From positions 33,867,565 to 33,931,564 of the forward strand of contig CM050451.1 in assembly GCA_027563935.2 (NCBI GenBank): a stretch of 64,000 nt of DNA, read 5' to 3'. Source of the DNA: Costus lasius (Eukaryota > Streptophyta > Magnoliopsida > Zingiberales > Costaceae). The position numbers and the translations under genes are program-made. Shown in pieces: positions 43,101-53,063 of this stretch. Numbering within the stretch: position 1 is the stretch's first letter; each line of letters begins with the position of its first letter. Under the pieces are notes generated by a model. That model was not told the origin of the DNA, ran no database searches, and saw only the letters and a list, made by a program, of their open reading frames with translations.

Positions 43101-44084
43101 TACGTCGATGATATCTTAATCATTGGAAATGATATTCCTGAACTTCATGCTGTTAAAGCATGGTTAGGAAAATGTTTCCAGATGAAAGATCTAGGAGAAG
43201 CAGCCTATGTATTAGGTGTGAAGATCTACCGGGATAGATCTAAGAGGCTTCTCGGGCTGTGCCAGAGTACTTACATCGATAAAGTCCTGGAGAGATTCCA
43301 TTTAGAGAATTCTAAACGTGGGTATCTTCCAGTCAGACATGGTCTGAATCTTTCAAAGAGTCAGTGTCCACAAACACAGACTGAGAAAGATGAAATGGAC
43401 AGTACGCCTTATGCTTCGGCTATAGGGTCCATTATGTATGCGATGTTGTGTACTCGCCCAGACGTCGCTTACGGGTTAAGCGTGACCAGTCGATTCCAAA
43501 GTAATCCAGGTTTGGCGCACTGGATTGCAGTCAAGAACATTTTAAAATATCTGCGGAGGACCAAAGATATGTTCTTGATATATGGTGGTCAGGAAGAACT
43601 CAGTATAGAGGGATATACTGACGCTTCGTTCCAGTCGGACCAGGATGATTTCCGATCGCAATCAGGCTATGTTTTTAGCTTGAACGGTGGAGCAGTGGTG
43701 TGGAAAAGCTTCAAACAGTCAACTGTTGCTGATTCCACAACAGAAGCCGAGTATGTTGCAGCCTCAGAAGCATCCAAGGAGGCAGTGTGGATTCGTAAGT
43801 TCGTGAGAGAACTTGGTGTCGTTCCTTCGAGTGCAGATCCTTTGGTTATCTTCTGTGATAACACTGGAGCAATTGCACAAGCAAAGGAACCGCGGTCGCA
43901 CCAGAAGTCCAAGCACATACAGAGACGGTTTCACTTGATCCGGGAGATCATTGATCGAGGCGAGATCAAAATATGCAAGGTTCATACAGATGACAATCTG
44001 GCAGACCCGCTTACCAAGCCTCTGACGCAGCAGAAGCATGAGAGGCACTGTAATAATATGGGTTTGAGATTTCTCAACCATTAG
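40200..44084 (+). CDS. Copia gag-pol polyprotein, element C
   Basis: An intact 1294-codon frame with a normal CCHC knuckle (CFHCGQLGHWKKDC, residues 240-253), DTACG protease, integrase zinc residues and D,D-35-E core, YVDD reverse transcriptase and a full RNase H. Compared with B it shares residues such as MSFNVRS at the start and LRFLNH at the end, while T has MNFNVRS and LKFFNH, so B and C form one subgroup and T another. With intact LTRs, this is the best single-copy candidate for an autonomous element; the primer-site mismatch is its only visible flaw. Confidence 0.97.
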   Translation: MSFNVRSLLEREKFAGPNFSDWFGHLKIVLKAERKLYVLETAIPPQPAPNAARAVRDAYEKHVNDSIDVACLMLASMTPPLQRQHEDMSAIEIIANLKMLYAAQARTERYNLTKLFFQSKLAEGSPVGAHVLKMIGHKEALEKLGHTVNQELAVDIILQSLPPSFDAFIINFNMNKIDCTPAELLNMLLTTEETLKGKPSTSVLMVPSRNKKKGKKGKAPVKNYSKALKQKVKRSKDNRCFHCGQLGHWKKDCKALQGDKRGSIASGSGIYVTEVMLSSSTISWVLDTACGVHICSNVQELKRRRQVGQHEVDLRVGNGARVAAVAVGDYFISLPSGIVLELNNCYFVPSITKNIISIPALVRKGFAFECKISKCVLSRDNIVYATGSINNGLYMLDMEYSIQNIDNKKAKYADDSTLLWHSRLGHINEKRIKRLHDHGLLGSFSYEEIDTCKACLMGKMTKSPFPHKGQRTSGLLDLIHSDVCGPFSKHARGGYQYFITFTDDFSRYGYVYLMRHKSESFDKFKEFKNEVQNQLGRNIKALRSDRGGEYLSHAFTDYLKECGIISQLTPPGTPQWNGVSERRNRTLLDMVRSMMSQATLPYSFWGFALETAAKVLNRVPSKAVSKTPYELWYGKQPSLTFIRIWGCEAYVKKLASGKLESRSDKCIFVGYPKETKGYYFYDPKENKVFVARTAIFLEKEFLLQEASGREIKLDENPEEGQSSQAQLDEPEPEDQVIEQPEAQITREPRRSGRIRRQPERYDGVYIIDNDEPLTYADAVSGPESARWLEAMRAEMDSMSDNQVWDLVDPPSGVIPIGCKWIFKKKIDMDGNVVTYKGRLVAKGFKQIYGIDYDETFSPVAMFKSIRILFAIAAYYDYEIWQMDVKTAFLNGNLDEDVYMTQPEGFTNPADRHKICKLKKSIYGLKQASRSWNIRFDESISQFGFIKNEDDPCVYKRFSGSVITFLILYVDDILIIGNDIPELHAVKAWLGKCFQMKDLGEAAYVLGVKIYRDRSKRLLGLCQSTYIDKVLERFHLENSKRGYLPVRHGLNLSKSQCPQTQTEKDEMDSTPYASAIGSIMYAMLCTRPDVAYGLSVTSRFQSNPGLAHWIAVKNILKYLRRTKDMFLIYGGQEELSIEGYTDASFQSDQDDFRSQSGYVFSLNGGAVVWKSFKQSTVADSTTEAEYVAASEASKEAVWIRKFVRELGVVPSSADPLVIFCDNTGAIAQAKEPRSHQKSKHIQRRFHLIREIIDRGEIKICKVHTDDNLADPLTKPLTQQKHERHCNNMGLRFLNH

Positions 44085-44093
44085 ATTAAGTGC

Positions 44094-44103
44094 AAGTGGG
44101 AGA
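44094..44103 (+). other. Polypurine tract of C
   Basis: aagtgggaga, one base before the 3' LTR. Confidence 0.85.
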
Positions 44104-44104
44104 T

Positions 44105-45760
44105 TGTTGGGGTATGCCCTTAAGGCTAATGTTTGAGGCCTTTGGGATTGTATAAGTATCATGTAATAAACTCTTAAGTTTATAAAAGGCATGGTTATTA
44201 TTCAGGCTGCTACCTTGTCTGCTGTAATAAGTGTACTGCTGAATAATGTCTCAAAGCTGTTCAGCTAGGCTGACAGGTATAAGTCCTTAGTCGAGATATC
44301 TTGGTGAACATGAGACAGCCTTGATATGATTGAGACTAATATGAGTGCTAATCTTATAGGATGCTTCGAGCATGGAATAAGATGTAGACTCATGGGTACA
44401 TTGGATGTACTGGACAGACCCTACTAGGATATTCCATTGCTTGTCAAAATGTGAATGATCCTTGTAAGCACTAAGTGGCACATGTCCTTTGACTTGAGAT
44501 CACTTGTGTTTCTAAATGATGATTGTCATTGTCTTGAGGTAGTTCAATATCATTTGAAACATAATGATTATAGACTATCTTGGATGGTGAGCTTGAATCA
44601 GGTTAGGACACTAGTGATAGACATAGGATTGCCGTCTCCTTGTTTAAGGAGTGTGATGTTCTAAAGGGCCCCCCTATATGAGATGATTGAGGAAGTGTAT
44701 GGCCATACCCAGATGACTATGTTCATCTGATCTGATCATGCTCATCGTATTGGAGTTACAGGCTTGACATGCTTGTCCAATAAGAACGTCCAGTGGCAAA
44801 GGATACATGTATGCCAAGTGAGTTGATTCACACTTATGCTATGGTTTGGGTGTAGTCTTGGAAGACTATTTCCTTTATATCGGGAGACAGTGATGTGTTG
44901 CTAGATACCCCTCACTGATCGTGATAACGTAAGTTATCGTTACCGACATTTAGAGGAAACCCTCAGGGTCGCACAATTTGATGATATGGCTTACTTAAGT
45001 CAGATCGTGTGGACTGGACTGTTTAGACTCAGTTTAAACGGGTTTAGACTCTGATTGTAAGTGAGATCTGGTCTGATCATGTTTGATTGATTAGGGCTTG
45101 AGATCGGTAAGCTTCGATCGAGAGTATGGATGCTAGATCATAGAGATCGAGAGCATCAAGAGATGAACGGTTAGATCTTGAACCATTTGGTTCAAGGAGA
45201 TCTAGACCTTGGCTTGGGCTGGTTTAATGAACCGAATTGGGTGGAACCTAATTGACTTGAACCGGTTCACATGAGTGAACGTATGGTTCAAGGCTTAAAG
45301 GTTTTTGGGCGATTTAGTCTTCATGTGAGCGCATGGCTTGAATACCTTCCATTTTTGGAAGGGTAACGCCATGTCTTGAATGAAAAGAACTAAACGCATT
45401 TTGAGCTTAATTCACTTGTCATCTTCGTTGGACGAAGAGAGGATTGGAGGACAAGGGAGCTCTCGGCCAAGCACATCTCATCATCAACACGACAAGGAAC
45501 TTTGGGGATCTCTTGCTAGCACAAGGAAGATCCTAAAGGGTAGCCATCCCTCATCTTGTGTGTGAATTTGTGGAGGAGATCTATCTTGATCTCTCGCTTC
45601 CAAGTCGCCATCCTCAACATGGCTTCGGTATGATTTCTCATAGTTGTTAAATTGATCATATAGCTTTCATATCCGATCTTTTGAAACCCTCTTTCCGCTT
45701 TACATGGCTAGATGTGCATGTTTAGGGTTTCACCCCCCCTTTAGATTAGGGGTTCCTTCA
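44105..45760 (+). repeat. 3' LTR of copia C (1656 bp)
   Basis: It ends GGTTCCTTCA, one T shorter than the 5' LTR, followed by the target duplication cagag. Confidence 0.93.
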
Positions 45761-45765
45761 CAGAG

Positions 45766-46655
45766 GAACCTACAGGGTCGCACACCTTGATACTCGAGTT
45801 CTCGTATTGATCGGGAAGCCTTATGATCGAGTTATTGGATAACTCGGATCTGTTTTGGAGATCAGGACTAATTAATTAATTAATTATGGGCTGATTTATT
45901 TGAATTTATTAGAGTCCTAATTGGATTAGGATTTAATTAATTAAATAAATAATTAGAGTCCTAATTAGATTAGGACTTGACTATGATCAAACGCACACAT
46001 GAGTCCTAATTGGATTAGGACTTGATTCCCTATTTTCTCTCCTAGCCGCCCAATTCAATTGAATAATAACCACACATTAGCCGCCTATGATCTCTATAAA
46101 TAGAGACCTTGGCCGCCCCTCTTGACACGACATTATCTCTTAGAGGCGTGATCAAGAGAGGAGGCGACATAGTGAGGGCGAGTGGCTTGTTCTTCCTCAC
46201 CATAGCCGCAAGCACCTGTTCTCTTTTCTTCTTGGCGCAAGTGAGGGAAGCCCTTGGGGTCTTCATCATCTTTTCCTCCCTTGGCGCAAGAGAAGAAAGG
46301 AAGTTGGTGGCTTCATCTCCTTCCACTTCTTCCTTTAGCACATACACCTTGGAGGTGGCGCATACTTGAAGAAGGCGACCAAAAGGCTTGGATCTTCTTC
46401 CCGAGGCTAGCACCGGGCGCGGAAGAAGAGAGCTCGAGGTATCCGTGTGTGTGAGACTGCAGAGGGCACACGCTTGGGCGCCTCTACGACATCAGCCTCA
46501 TCTTGCTCAAAGTATTTTCTATCTCATCGTGTCGACTCCTTCGCATGCGATCTTCACTGGGTTTTTGGGACCGGCCTGTTTCGGGGGTATTCTTCCGCTG
46601 CGCAATGTGTTTGCTTCTCTGAAATTTTGTAAAATATCCCCGGGGTTTCCCAACA
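45766..46655 (+). repeat. Copia A 3' LTR, second part
   Basis: It joins the piece at 35831-36643 to give an LTR of about 1703 bp. It ends TTTCCCAACA at 46655, the inverse of its start TGTTGG. The end is supported because the ORF2 reading frame of G2 resumes at 46656. It holds three copies of TCCTAAT-tgg-ATTAGGA-type palindromes (45915-45931, 45959-45975, 46004-46020). Short ORFs near 46042-46731 are LTR text. Confidence 0.75.
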
Positions 46656-47877
46656 TATATGTGGGATTCATTTGCTGATAAAAGTCCAGCCACCCTATGT
46701 TCAAGAACATCCACTGGATGTCGTCGAACAATCCTAGAGTCTACAATGTCTAGTCATCACAATATCAGGTACTAAGGACTCCTCGAGCTATCATGGCTCT
46801 GTATCTCCTCTCTTGGTCACTGCTCTTATATCAGATCTGCTGTGGATAGGGAGCAAGGACAGGAGGTGGAGATCTCGCTCGTCTCCTCTCAATAATAACA
46901 GGCTCTAGCACTAGAGGAGATGGCTCCGGAGATGATGGCTCTGGTGATGCGGCTGGTGAATGCTCTGGAGATAACTCAAGTGAGGGTAGATGTATCTCCA
47001 GTGAGTGAGCTGGTGGTACTGGAGCTAAGGCAGGCACCTCAGGTAAGTGTGATATCTCTGGTGCTGAAGGTGCTCCCTCACGAGCCGCAGATGGCTCTGG
47101 TGCAACTGACAGTGATGAATGCAGCTCAGGAATATCCATAGAAATCTCTGGTAAGTCGGTGAAAATCTCTAGTGATCCCTCCTCATCGTCTGTTAACTCC
47201 GGTGAGGTAGCCTCAGGGACAGGTAAGTCGCCCTGAACTGAGGATCGAGAAGGAATATCTAGAGTCTGGATTGAATTTGGTACAGCGTCCTCTACCTCCA
47301 TGGACTCTGTCTCAGCATGAACAATAGACTCTGGTAAATCGGAAGGAGGCTTAGAAGCAGAAGCCTCCTCCACATCCATAGGAGTAGGAGTCGTCTACTG
47401 CTCGTCAGTATGCTCCATCTCAACAGTCACTAGAGCTGGCTCTAGGGGTGCTACAGGTATCTCTATAGTCTCTGGTAGAGGTGATAATCGTTGAGCAACT
47501 CTCCTCCCCTAGGCAGAAGTAGAGCGACCGGTATGCTTCCTAGCGTACCGTCTAGTGATCCTCTAATCGCGGTTCTTTGGCCTATCAGCAAGCCTCTCAT
47601 AAATAATCTCCAACTCTAGAGAACTGGTTAGCTCAGCTGTAGCCTATGAGGTACTAGGTCAGGTAGATGTGCTCGGAGCCTTTGGTGTCTACGTCTCAGT
47701 CTCAAGTTCCAACTCTGCATCTTGTATACACTCAAATGTATCAGGGAATACCCCATGTACCATCCTATATCTGGGCATTAAGGGTATAATAGACCTAGGG
47801 CGTGGATAAAGTCCTAAAATCCCAATCTTCCTCACAACCCCATATGGTCTAGTTCTCACAGTTCTCCTTAGTGCCAT
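46656..47877 (-). pseudogene. G2 ORF2 remnant: Pro/Ser/Glu-rich, plant transposon-protein-like
   Basis: An ATG at 47877 opens a single frame of about 407 codons with no frameshift but with nine in-frame stops. The first 60 residues (MALRRTVRTRPYGVV) are basic. The middle (47379-46831) is Pro/Ser/Glu rich, ending in RRRARSPPP. After 46831 it becomes a block (IQWMFLNIGWLDFYQQMNP) like the conserved module of plant transposon-associated proteins often found beside gypsy gag. The last assignment is from memory of the family and weak. The stops are TAG or TGA in places where Gln (CAG) or Arg (CGA) would fit by one C to T change. Copia A cuts it at 46655. Confidence 0.55.
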
Positions 47878-48736
47878 AGATATCAGAAATAATCAACACA
47901 ATATGCTAATTTCAACCAAAAGTCGTCAATGCTACAGTAACCGTGAAAATCTCTTGTATAGATTTTGTGAAAGTTGATCCAAAAATTTATGTAACTAACT
48001 CCAAATTTATGCTAAAAACTTCGCAAGTCAAGTATAGAAGCCAAATATAACAACTTAGAAAGATCTACTCATAAATCTGTGCGAAACTAGTGTTATGGCG
48101 AGCTGGCGGTGCTTCTCCACAAAATCCGATCAGAATTCAGTGAAAAGTCATCGGAAAACACTCGCTGGAGGTGGAGGAAGGTCAGAGGAAGGGTTTCATC
48201 GCTTAGGGTGGAAGGAATCATCGAGAATCGGTGTTTAACGAGTGTGGACATAAACCCTAGTTTTTCCCGTTAAGTTCGAAACAGAAGAACTCACAATCCA
48301 TGAGTGGTTTATGGCTTCGACCATAATTACGTCTGTGACTTAGCCCTTTATAAATGAAATTCACGGCCTGTAAGTGACTCACGGCCGTGGCCATGAAAAT
48401 CTCGCCAAGACTCCATTTTCCACAAAAAAATTTGCAGAACATTTTTAAAAAATTCATACACATAAAACAATAGATTTAGAAGATTTTTCATATAAAAACT
48501 CATCAAATCATACTGTTCAAAATCTCTAGAAATTCTAAGAAAAAATTATAAACTAAAACTAAAAAATACTACGATAAATAAAACTCAAAAATTTGGGTTG
48601 CCTCCCAAAAAATGCTTATTTAAGGTCATTAGCTCGACCATAGCAGAGTTTATTGATGTTCTAGTCGGTCCGAGGCGTAATGAATATATGAAAATTTTCA
48701 TCTCCACACCTTCTTAAATCAACTTGGGGGCTTAAA
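47878..48736 (-). other. G2 spacer between ORF1 and ORF2, with hairpin box
   Basis: Non-coding. It contains TTTGGG-aggcaa-CCCAAA on the minus strand (48592-48609), a counterpart of 3109-3133 in G1. It also has self-complementary bits around cacggccgtgg (about 48383-48393) in the same relative place as the G1 palindromes. Confidence 0.6.
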
Positions 48737-49297
48737 TTAGAAATTCGTGATTTGTGCCCATGTTCCATCTCTCTTTCCTTTGTCTTTCTCATGCTTCCAA
48801 GATGCTTCAAAGGGATTCCTGTCAACTTCTAAAGTGTTACCACCATCCTTGATGTAATGGTGAGATTCTTCAAAAGAAAGCTTTTTAGTCTTCAAGAAAA
48901 AGTCAAACACTAGTTTATCCTTTCCGAAATTCAATGTCAGTTTCTCATTCATCATGTCAACAATAGCACCTGCGCTTGCCATAATTGGTTTACCCAATAT
49001 AATTGGTAACTCAATGCTTTCTTGCATATCAACAATTATAAAATTAGTTAAAATAGAATAGTTATCAACTTAACAGAAGCAATTTCAAACATTCCAACAG
49101 ATTGTTGAATATAACCATTAGCAAATTGAAGTAAAGTTTTTGTAGACCTCATATTTCCACTGTTGATCCTTCTAGAACTATATAAGGGCATCAAACTTAC
49201 ACTTGCCCCTAAATCACATAAGGCATGTTCAATAAAAATCTTACCAACTTGGCAGGGAATCGTTAAGCTACCATGATCTTTTACCTTTGTGATCACC
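48737..49297 (-). pseudogene. G2 retropepsin remnant (end of gag-protease ORF)
   Basis: The minus translation shows the aspartic-protease core ALCDLGASVSLMPL (about 49190-49225) and, after a frameshift around 49030-49050, the second half IELPIILGKPIMASAGAIVD. DLGAS instead of DTGAS is usual in Athila/Tat gypsy elements. The frame then ends in a basic tail at 48737 and no reverse transcriptase follows. The N-terminal side is lost at the H insertion. Confidence 0.8.
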
Positions 49298-50964
49298 TGA
49301 TGGGGGCTCAGGACACAGAACATGCAAACAATGATTTTGAAAGATTATTTTTTGTAATAGGAATAATAGGGAAAACCGATATTACACTAACAAATTTGAA
49401 AATAGATGTTTTTTGTATTTTTAGATAAAGTAGCTGATTTAAACTACTTGCTGGAAATTAAACTTGCGAAAGGAAAATTACTGGAATAATAAAGAAGACT
49501 TATAGTGGACCCCTTGAGAATAGAAGGGGTCACCTTCCCGTTCTTCACTGGTCCTACTCTGATGGAAGATGTCGGTTACACACAGGCATTCCAGCAAACC
49601 ACACAGGCATGGGGAGTTGTTTAAAAGAAAATATTAAAGCTTACAATCAAGGGTGCAAGAGGGAGGTTAAGCCTCCAACTTCTCTTGCCTAGACAATAAG
49701 AGAGACTAAAACTAAAATTTGGAGGGGTGGAGGAAAAGAGGGCTTGCGCCCCAAAGGGCCTTCAAATCCAATGCCTTCCTTCCTACAAAAATCAAACTAG
49801 GTGTAGAATCGGTTCTTAAGGAAAGACAATGAGAAACTTGCACAAAGATTAGGAAAACTTAAGCGCCATCCTTCTCCAAGGGAACTCTTGGCCTCAAGTT
49901 GCCTTCATGGAGGGCCTCAGCTTCAAGGAATGTCGCCAACATTTGCTTGTTGAAGGGAGGTGCTCTCGGTTTGCAATTTGGGAGGGGAAGATGGTCTCAG
50001 TTAGGTGAAGAGATGATGAGGATAAGATGGATGCGAATAGAGGAGAAGAGAGAACTTGGTGACACAAGCACCGAGAGTTGATTTTGGTAGGAAACTAATA
50101 GACAATTATTCATTCAAGTAAGTTTCGAGAGGTGCCATGAAGGCTACAATAAGTAGGCAAAGAATCTAGGGGTTACATGAGTCTTTTCTCCCCTAGGCGC
50201 AAGAGCAAAGATAGAAAAGGATTTCAGCAATTAAGCACCAACGGTTACATGGGGTGGGCGCACAATTAATTGGGTTGGCTTTCCATCTTTGGTTGGCTTC
50301 TTTAAGGTAAGAGTCCATCTTTGGCCGGCTCCCTCTAGGAAAGTATTTGAATTTGTCTTGGGCACCAAGGCTTGCGCAATTGTGAAGATGAGGGTGGGCG
50401 GTTGACATGATAAGGCTTCCATATTTGAATTCTTTCCTCTTGAGTTGAGCGCCAACAAGAAGATTCCTTAAATTGTGGAGAGATTTGTGGATCTTGATTG
50501 GATCTTGATCTTGCGGCCGATTCCATTGTTGATGTGGGCGCCCAAGGCTTGATTTGGCAATGGAGTTGGAGAATTATGAGCCCCCTTTAACTCAAGTCTT
50601 CAAGTGGTGTTAGTTGAGCTATGTTGAGGTTGACTTTCCTTCTTTGGAGCTCACTAGGTGAGTGAGTGGTGAGCTAAATTTTCTGAGTTTGTCTTTGAGA
50701 CGCTTCTTCTCCTGCAGGGTTAGTTGCCCCAGACAAATATGCTACCCTACATGCACTGGAAACTACATGACATTTTATTGAAAGTAAAACATTTACTCTA
50801 ACAAAGCAAATTGCAGATGTGCAAATAAGGAAAGTGCTATGCTTCTAACCTATCATGATGCAATGCAATGCAAGAAAGTAGGACCCTAGGAAGAAAACCC
50901 ATACCTGAAAGGTTTCCTACAGACCCTGATGGATCTCCTTGGAGCTGGTCTTGGCCCCCCATCA
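49298..50964 (-). repeat. 3' LTR of H (1667 bp)
   Basis: It is bounded by TGATGGGGG at 49298 and CCCCCATCA at 50964, a 9-bp perfect inverted end. Its first 66 bases on the minus strand align, gap-free by eye, with the start of the F LTR at 61633. Both also share a gtgaagaacgggaag block (minus strand here, near 49530-49550; plus near 63072). No coding sequence was recognised. Confidence 0.8.
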
Positions 50965-50974
50965 TTTCTCCCCG
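50965..50974 (-). other. Polypurine tract of H
   Basis: The minus strand CGGGGAGAAA directly abuts the LTR start TGATGG, as expected. Confidence 0.7.
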
Positions 50975-50990
50975 GGTGGGAAAAATTCTC

Positions 50991-53063
50991 CTATGGAGAA
51001 TTGTCCTTGTACCCTTGGAGTAACTCAGGGTTGGTTTGGACAAACTCAGCCTCAGGAAGCCAAACCTCCTCACCAGATTTGTAACGGACTCGGTAAAAGA
51101 TTTTTACCTCGTCATGTGTGAGGCGAGTCTGATCTTCCAAGATGGCGTCAATGGCTGGCTCGTGGGCATCAGCAGGCTCCGGGGTGGGAAGTGGCTCGTG
51201 GTATGGTGTGAGATCCTCCACATTGATAGTGACTGTGATCTCAAGGTTGGGTGGCAGATCCATAATGTAGGCGTTGTTGTTGATCTTTTCCGTGATTGTG
51301 AATGGTCCAATCCCTTTCGCGTCTAGCTTGTGCCCTTGTCCTTGCATGCGCTCCTCGCGGACTCGTAGTTTCACTTGATCACCTATAGAGAATGCCCTTT
51401 CTTAGCGTGTCTTGTTAGCATCATCACGGTAACGATTAATAGAGTCTAACATAGTGCTATATATCTCATGATGAAGCTATGAAATATGAAAAGCTAAGTC
51501 TCTAGCAGATATAGAAACATGAAAATGCCTAGGTGCAGGGAGAAGGTCAATGGGATTGTTTGGCTGGTACCCTAAATTGGCTTGAAAGGGTGAAAGGCCA
51601 GTGGTTCGGTTAGGCACACTATTGTAAGAGAACTCGGCTGTGGGTAGCAGTTTGTCCCAATTACTGGGGTGTTCTCCAACTAGGCTCCTAAGGATACTCC
51701 CAAGTGATCTATTGACCACTTCTGTCTGACCATCCATCTGGGGATGATAGGTAGTAGAGAATTTTAAGTTCGTTCCTAGAAGTTTCCACAGTGTTCTCCA
51801 AAAGTGGCTGACAAACCTAGTATCCCTGTCAGACACAAAAGTAAGAGGGGTACCATGAAGTGTAACAACTTCCTTAAAGAATAGGCAGGCTATATAGGAA
51901 GCATCTGAAGTTTTCCTGCAGGGTAGGAAATGGGCCATCTTGGTAAACCTATCTACAACCACAAAGATAGAGTCATACTTGGAGGGGGTTCTAGGTAAAC
52001 CTAAGATGAAATCCATGCTTAGATCTTGCCATGGGGCTCTAGGGATAGGAAGGGGTGTATAAAGCCCAAAGTTATGTTTCTGAACCTTAGTGGTTTGGCA
52101 AGTCTTACAATGTCTCACTACCTTGGCCACATCTTTATCGAGGTTTGGCCAATAAAACCATTCCTCTACCAAGGCTAGGGTTTTCTCTCGTCCATGGTGT
52201 ACAACAGACCCCCCTCCATGGATTTCCCAAACCAGGAAGTCCCGGATAGAAGTCTTGGGCACACAAAGTGTCGGACCAAGAAATAGGTATCCATCCCTAA
52301 GGGTATATAGAGAATGGCTATGGACATCTAAACTCAAATCATGATATACAGCAGAAAAATTAGGACAATCAATATAAGCAGACTTCATGCGATCAAAGCC
52401 AATAAGTTCAACATGGAGTTTATTAATATGCAAAGTAACAATACTCAAGGCATCGACTACCTTATTTTCAGTTCCAGATTTATGTTTAAGCACAAAGGTA
52501 AACTGTTGAAGATATTCTACCCACTTAGCATGCCTAAAGTTGAGCTTTTTTTGGGCACTTAGGAAAGATAAGGCTTGGTGATCACTGTGAAGGGTGAACT
52601 CAGTGTGAATAAGGTAGCGTCTAAAATGCCTAAGGGTCTGAACTACAGCATAAAACTCATTGTCATAAGTCGAGTACTTCTGCCTGGCTTCATTCGGCTT
52701 TTCACTGAAGAATGCAATAGGATGACCTTCTTGGTTGAGGGTACCACCTATGCCTATCCCAGAGGCATCACAATCGACCTCAAAGACTTTGCTGAAGTCT
52801 CGGAGCCTAAGAACTGGGGCTGAGGTCATTCTAGACTTGAGTTCAACAAAAGCTTTACTATCAGATTTGGTCCAGGGAAAATTACCTTGTTTCATGCAAC
52901 TGGTGATTGGGGCAACTATAGAGCTAAAGTTCTTAATGAACCTACGGTAGAAAGTAGCTAGGCCATGGAAGCTCCTAACTTCAGTGAGGGTTTTAGGTTC
53001 AGACCAGTCTAAGATTGCTTGGACCTTAGTAGGATCAGCTTGTAAACCTAACTCAGAAACAAT
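50991..53063 (-). pseudogene. H pol remnant: RNase H, integrase and chromodomain-like tail
   Basis: The frame runs from the RT thumb (near 53060-52900) through RNase H (VDCDASGIGIGG, LHSDHQALSF). Next comes the integrase zinc finger (His-His-Cys-Cys from HHGREK to CKTCQ) and the core (DFILGLP, SDRDTRF and the Glu in TEVVNRSL). It closes with a chromodomain-like end (VRYKSGEEVWLPE). Integrase after RNase H marks it as Ty3/gypsy, and the chromodomain marks a chromovirus, whose integrase targets chromatin. Two in-frame stops break it, TAG at about 51474 and TAA at about 51404. The 5' portion is lost at D. Confidence 0.9.

Larger units (their letters stand above)
36644..45760 (+). mobile_element. 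Copia element C, complete (9117 bp)
   Basis: It has LTRs of 1657 and 1656 bp, a primer site, leader, intact gag-pol and a polypurine tract. The perfect target duplication cagag stands at 36639-36643 and 45761-45765, inside the 3' LTR of copia A. The two LTRs differ by about one substitution (near 37852 against 45312) and one T near their ends, so the insertion is very recent. Confidence 0.95.
6475..46655 (+). mobile_element. Old copia element A, interrupted by TRIM, B and C
   Basis: Removing the inserted elements leaves one plus-strand copia: protease and integrase start (6483-7396), integrase end to RT start (24475-25258), RT to RNase H (34412-35808), polypurine tract, and a 3' LTR in two pieces. 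Each break is flanked by a matching target duplication, so the pieces belong together. The frame has many stops and shifts, so A is dead. Its gag and 5' LTR are missing, cut off where G1 lies at the left. A itself interrupts G2, whose ORF2 stops at 46656. Confidence 0.85.
46656..49297 (-). mobile_element. Old gypsy element G2, internal fragment
   Basis: Minus order: protease remnant (49297-48737), hairpin box (48609-48592), spacer, and ORF2 remnant (47877-46656). It is cut by H on the right (49298) and by copia A on the left (46655). No RT, RNase H or integrase follows the protease, so like G1 it looks like a two-ORF, probably non-autonomous gypsy type. The DLGAS protease is of the Athila/Tat kind. 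Confidence 0.7.
49298..53063 (-). mobile_element. Gypsy chromovirus H, 3' half
   Basis: Minus order: RT end, RNase H, integrase and chromodomain-like tail (53063-50991), polypurine tract, 3' LTR (50964-49298). Copia D interrupts it at 53064. The gag, protease, most of RT and the 5' LTR are absent from the window. It is inserted in the G2 protease; the left target duplication would be tcacc (49293-49297). Confidence 0.85.

Noticed and set aside
46042..46731. Several 60-123 codon ORFs at the end of the A LTR as a host gene
   Set aside because: The region is bounded by LTR ends and G2 resumes right after; the overlapping ORFs on both strands lack any domain.
49899..50526. ORFs in 49899-50526 as a gene between G2 and H
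   Set aside because: They lie inside the H LTR defined by its 9-bp inverted ends and polypurine tract.
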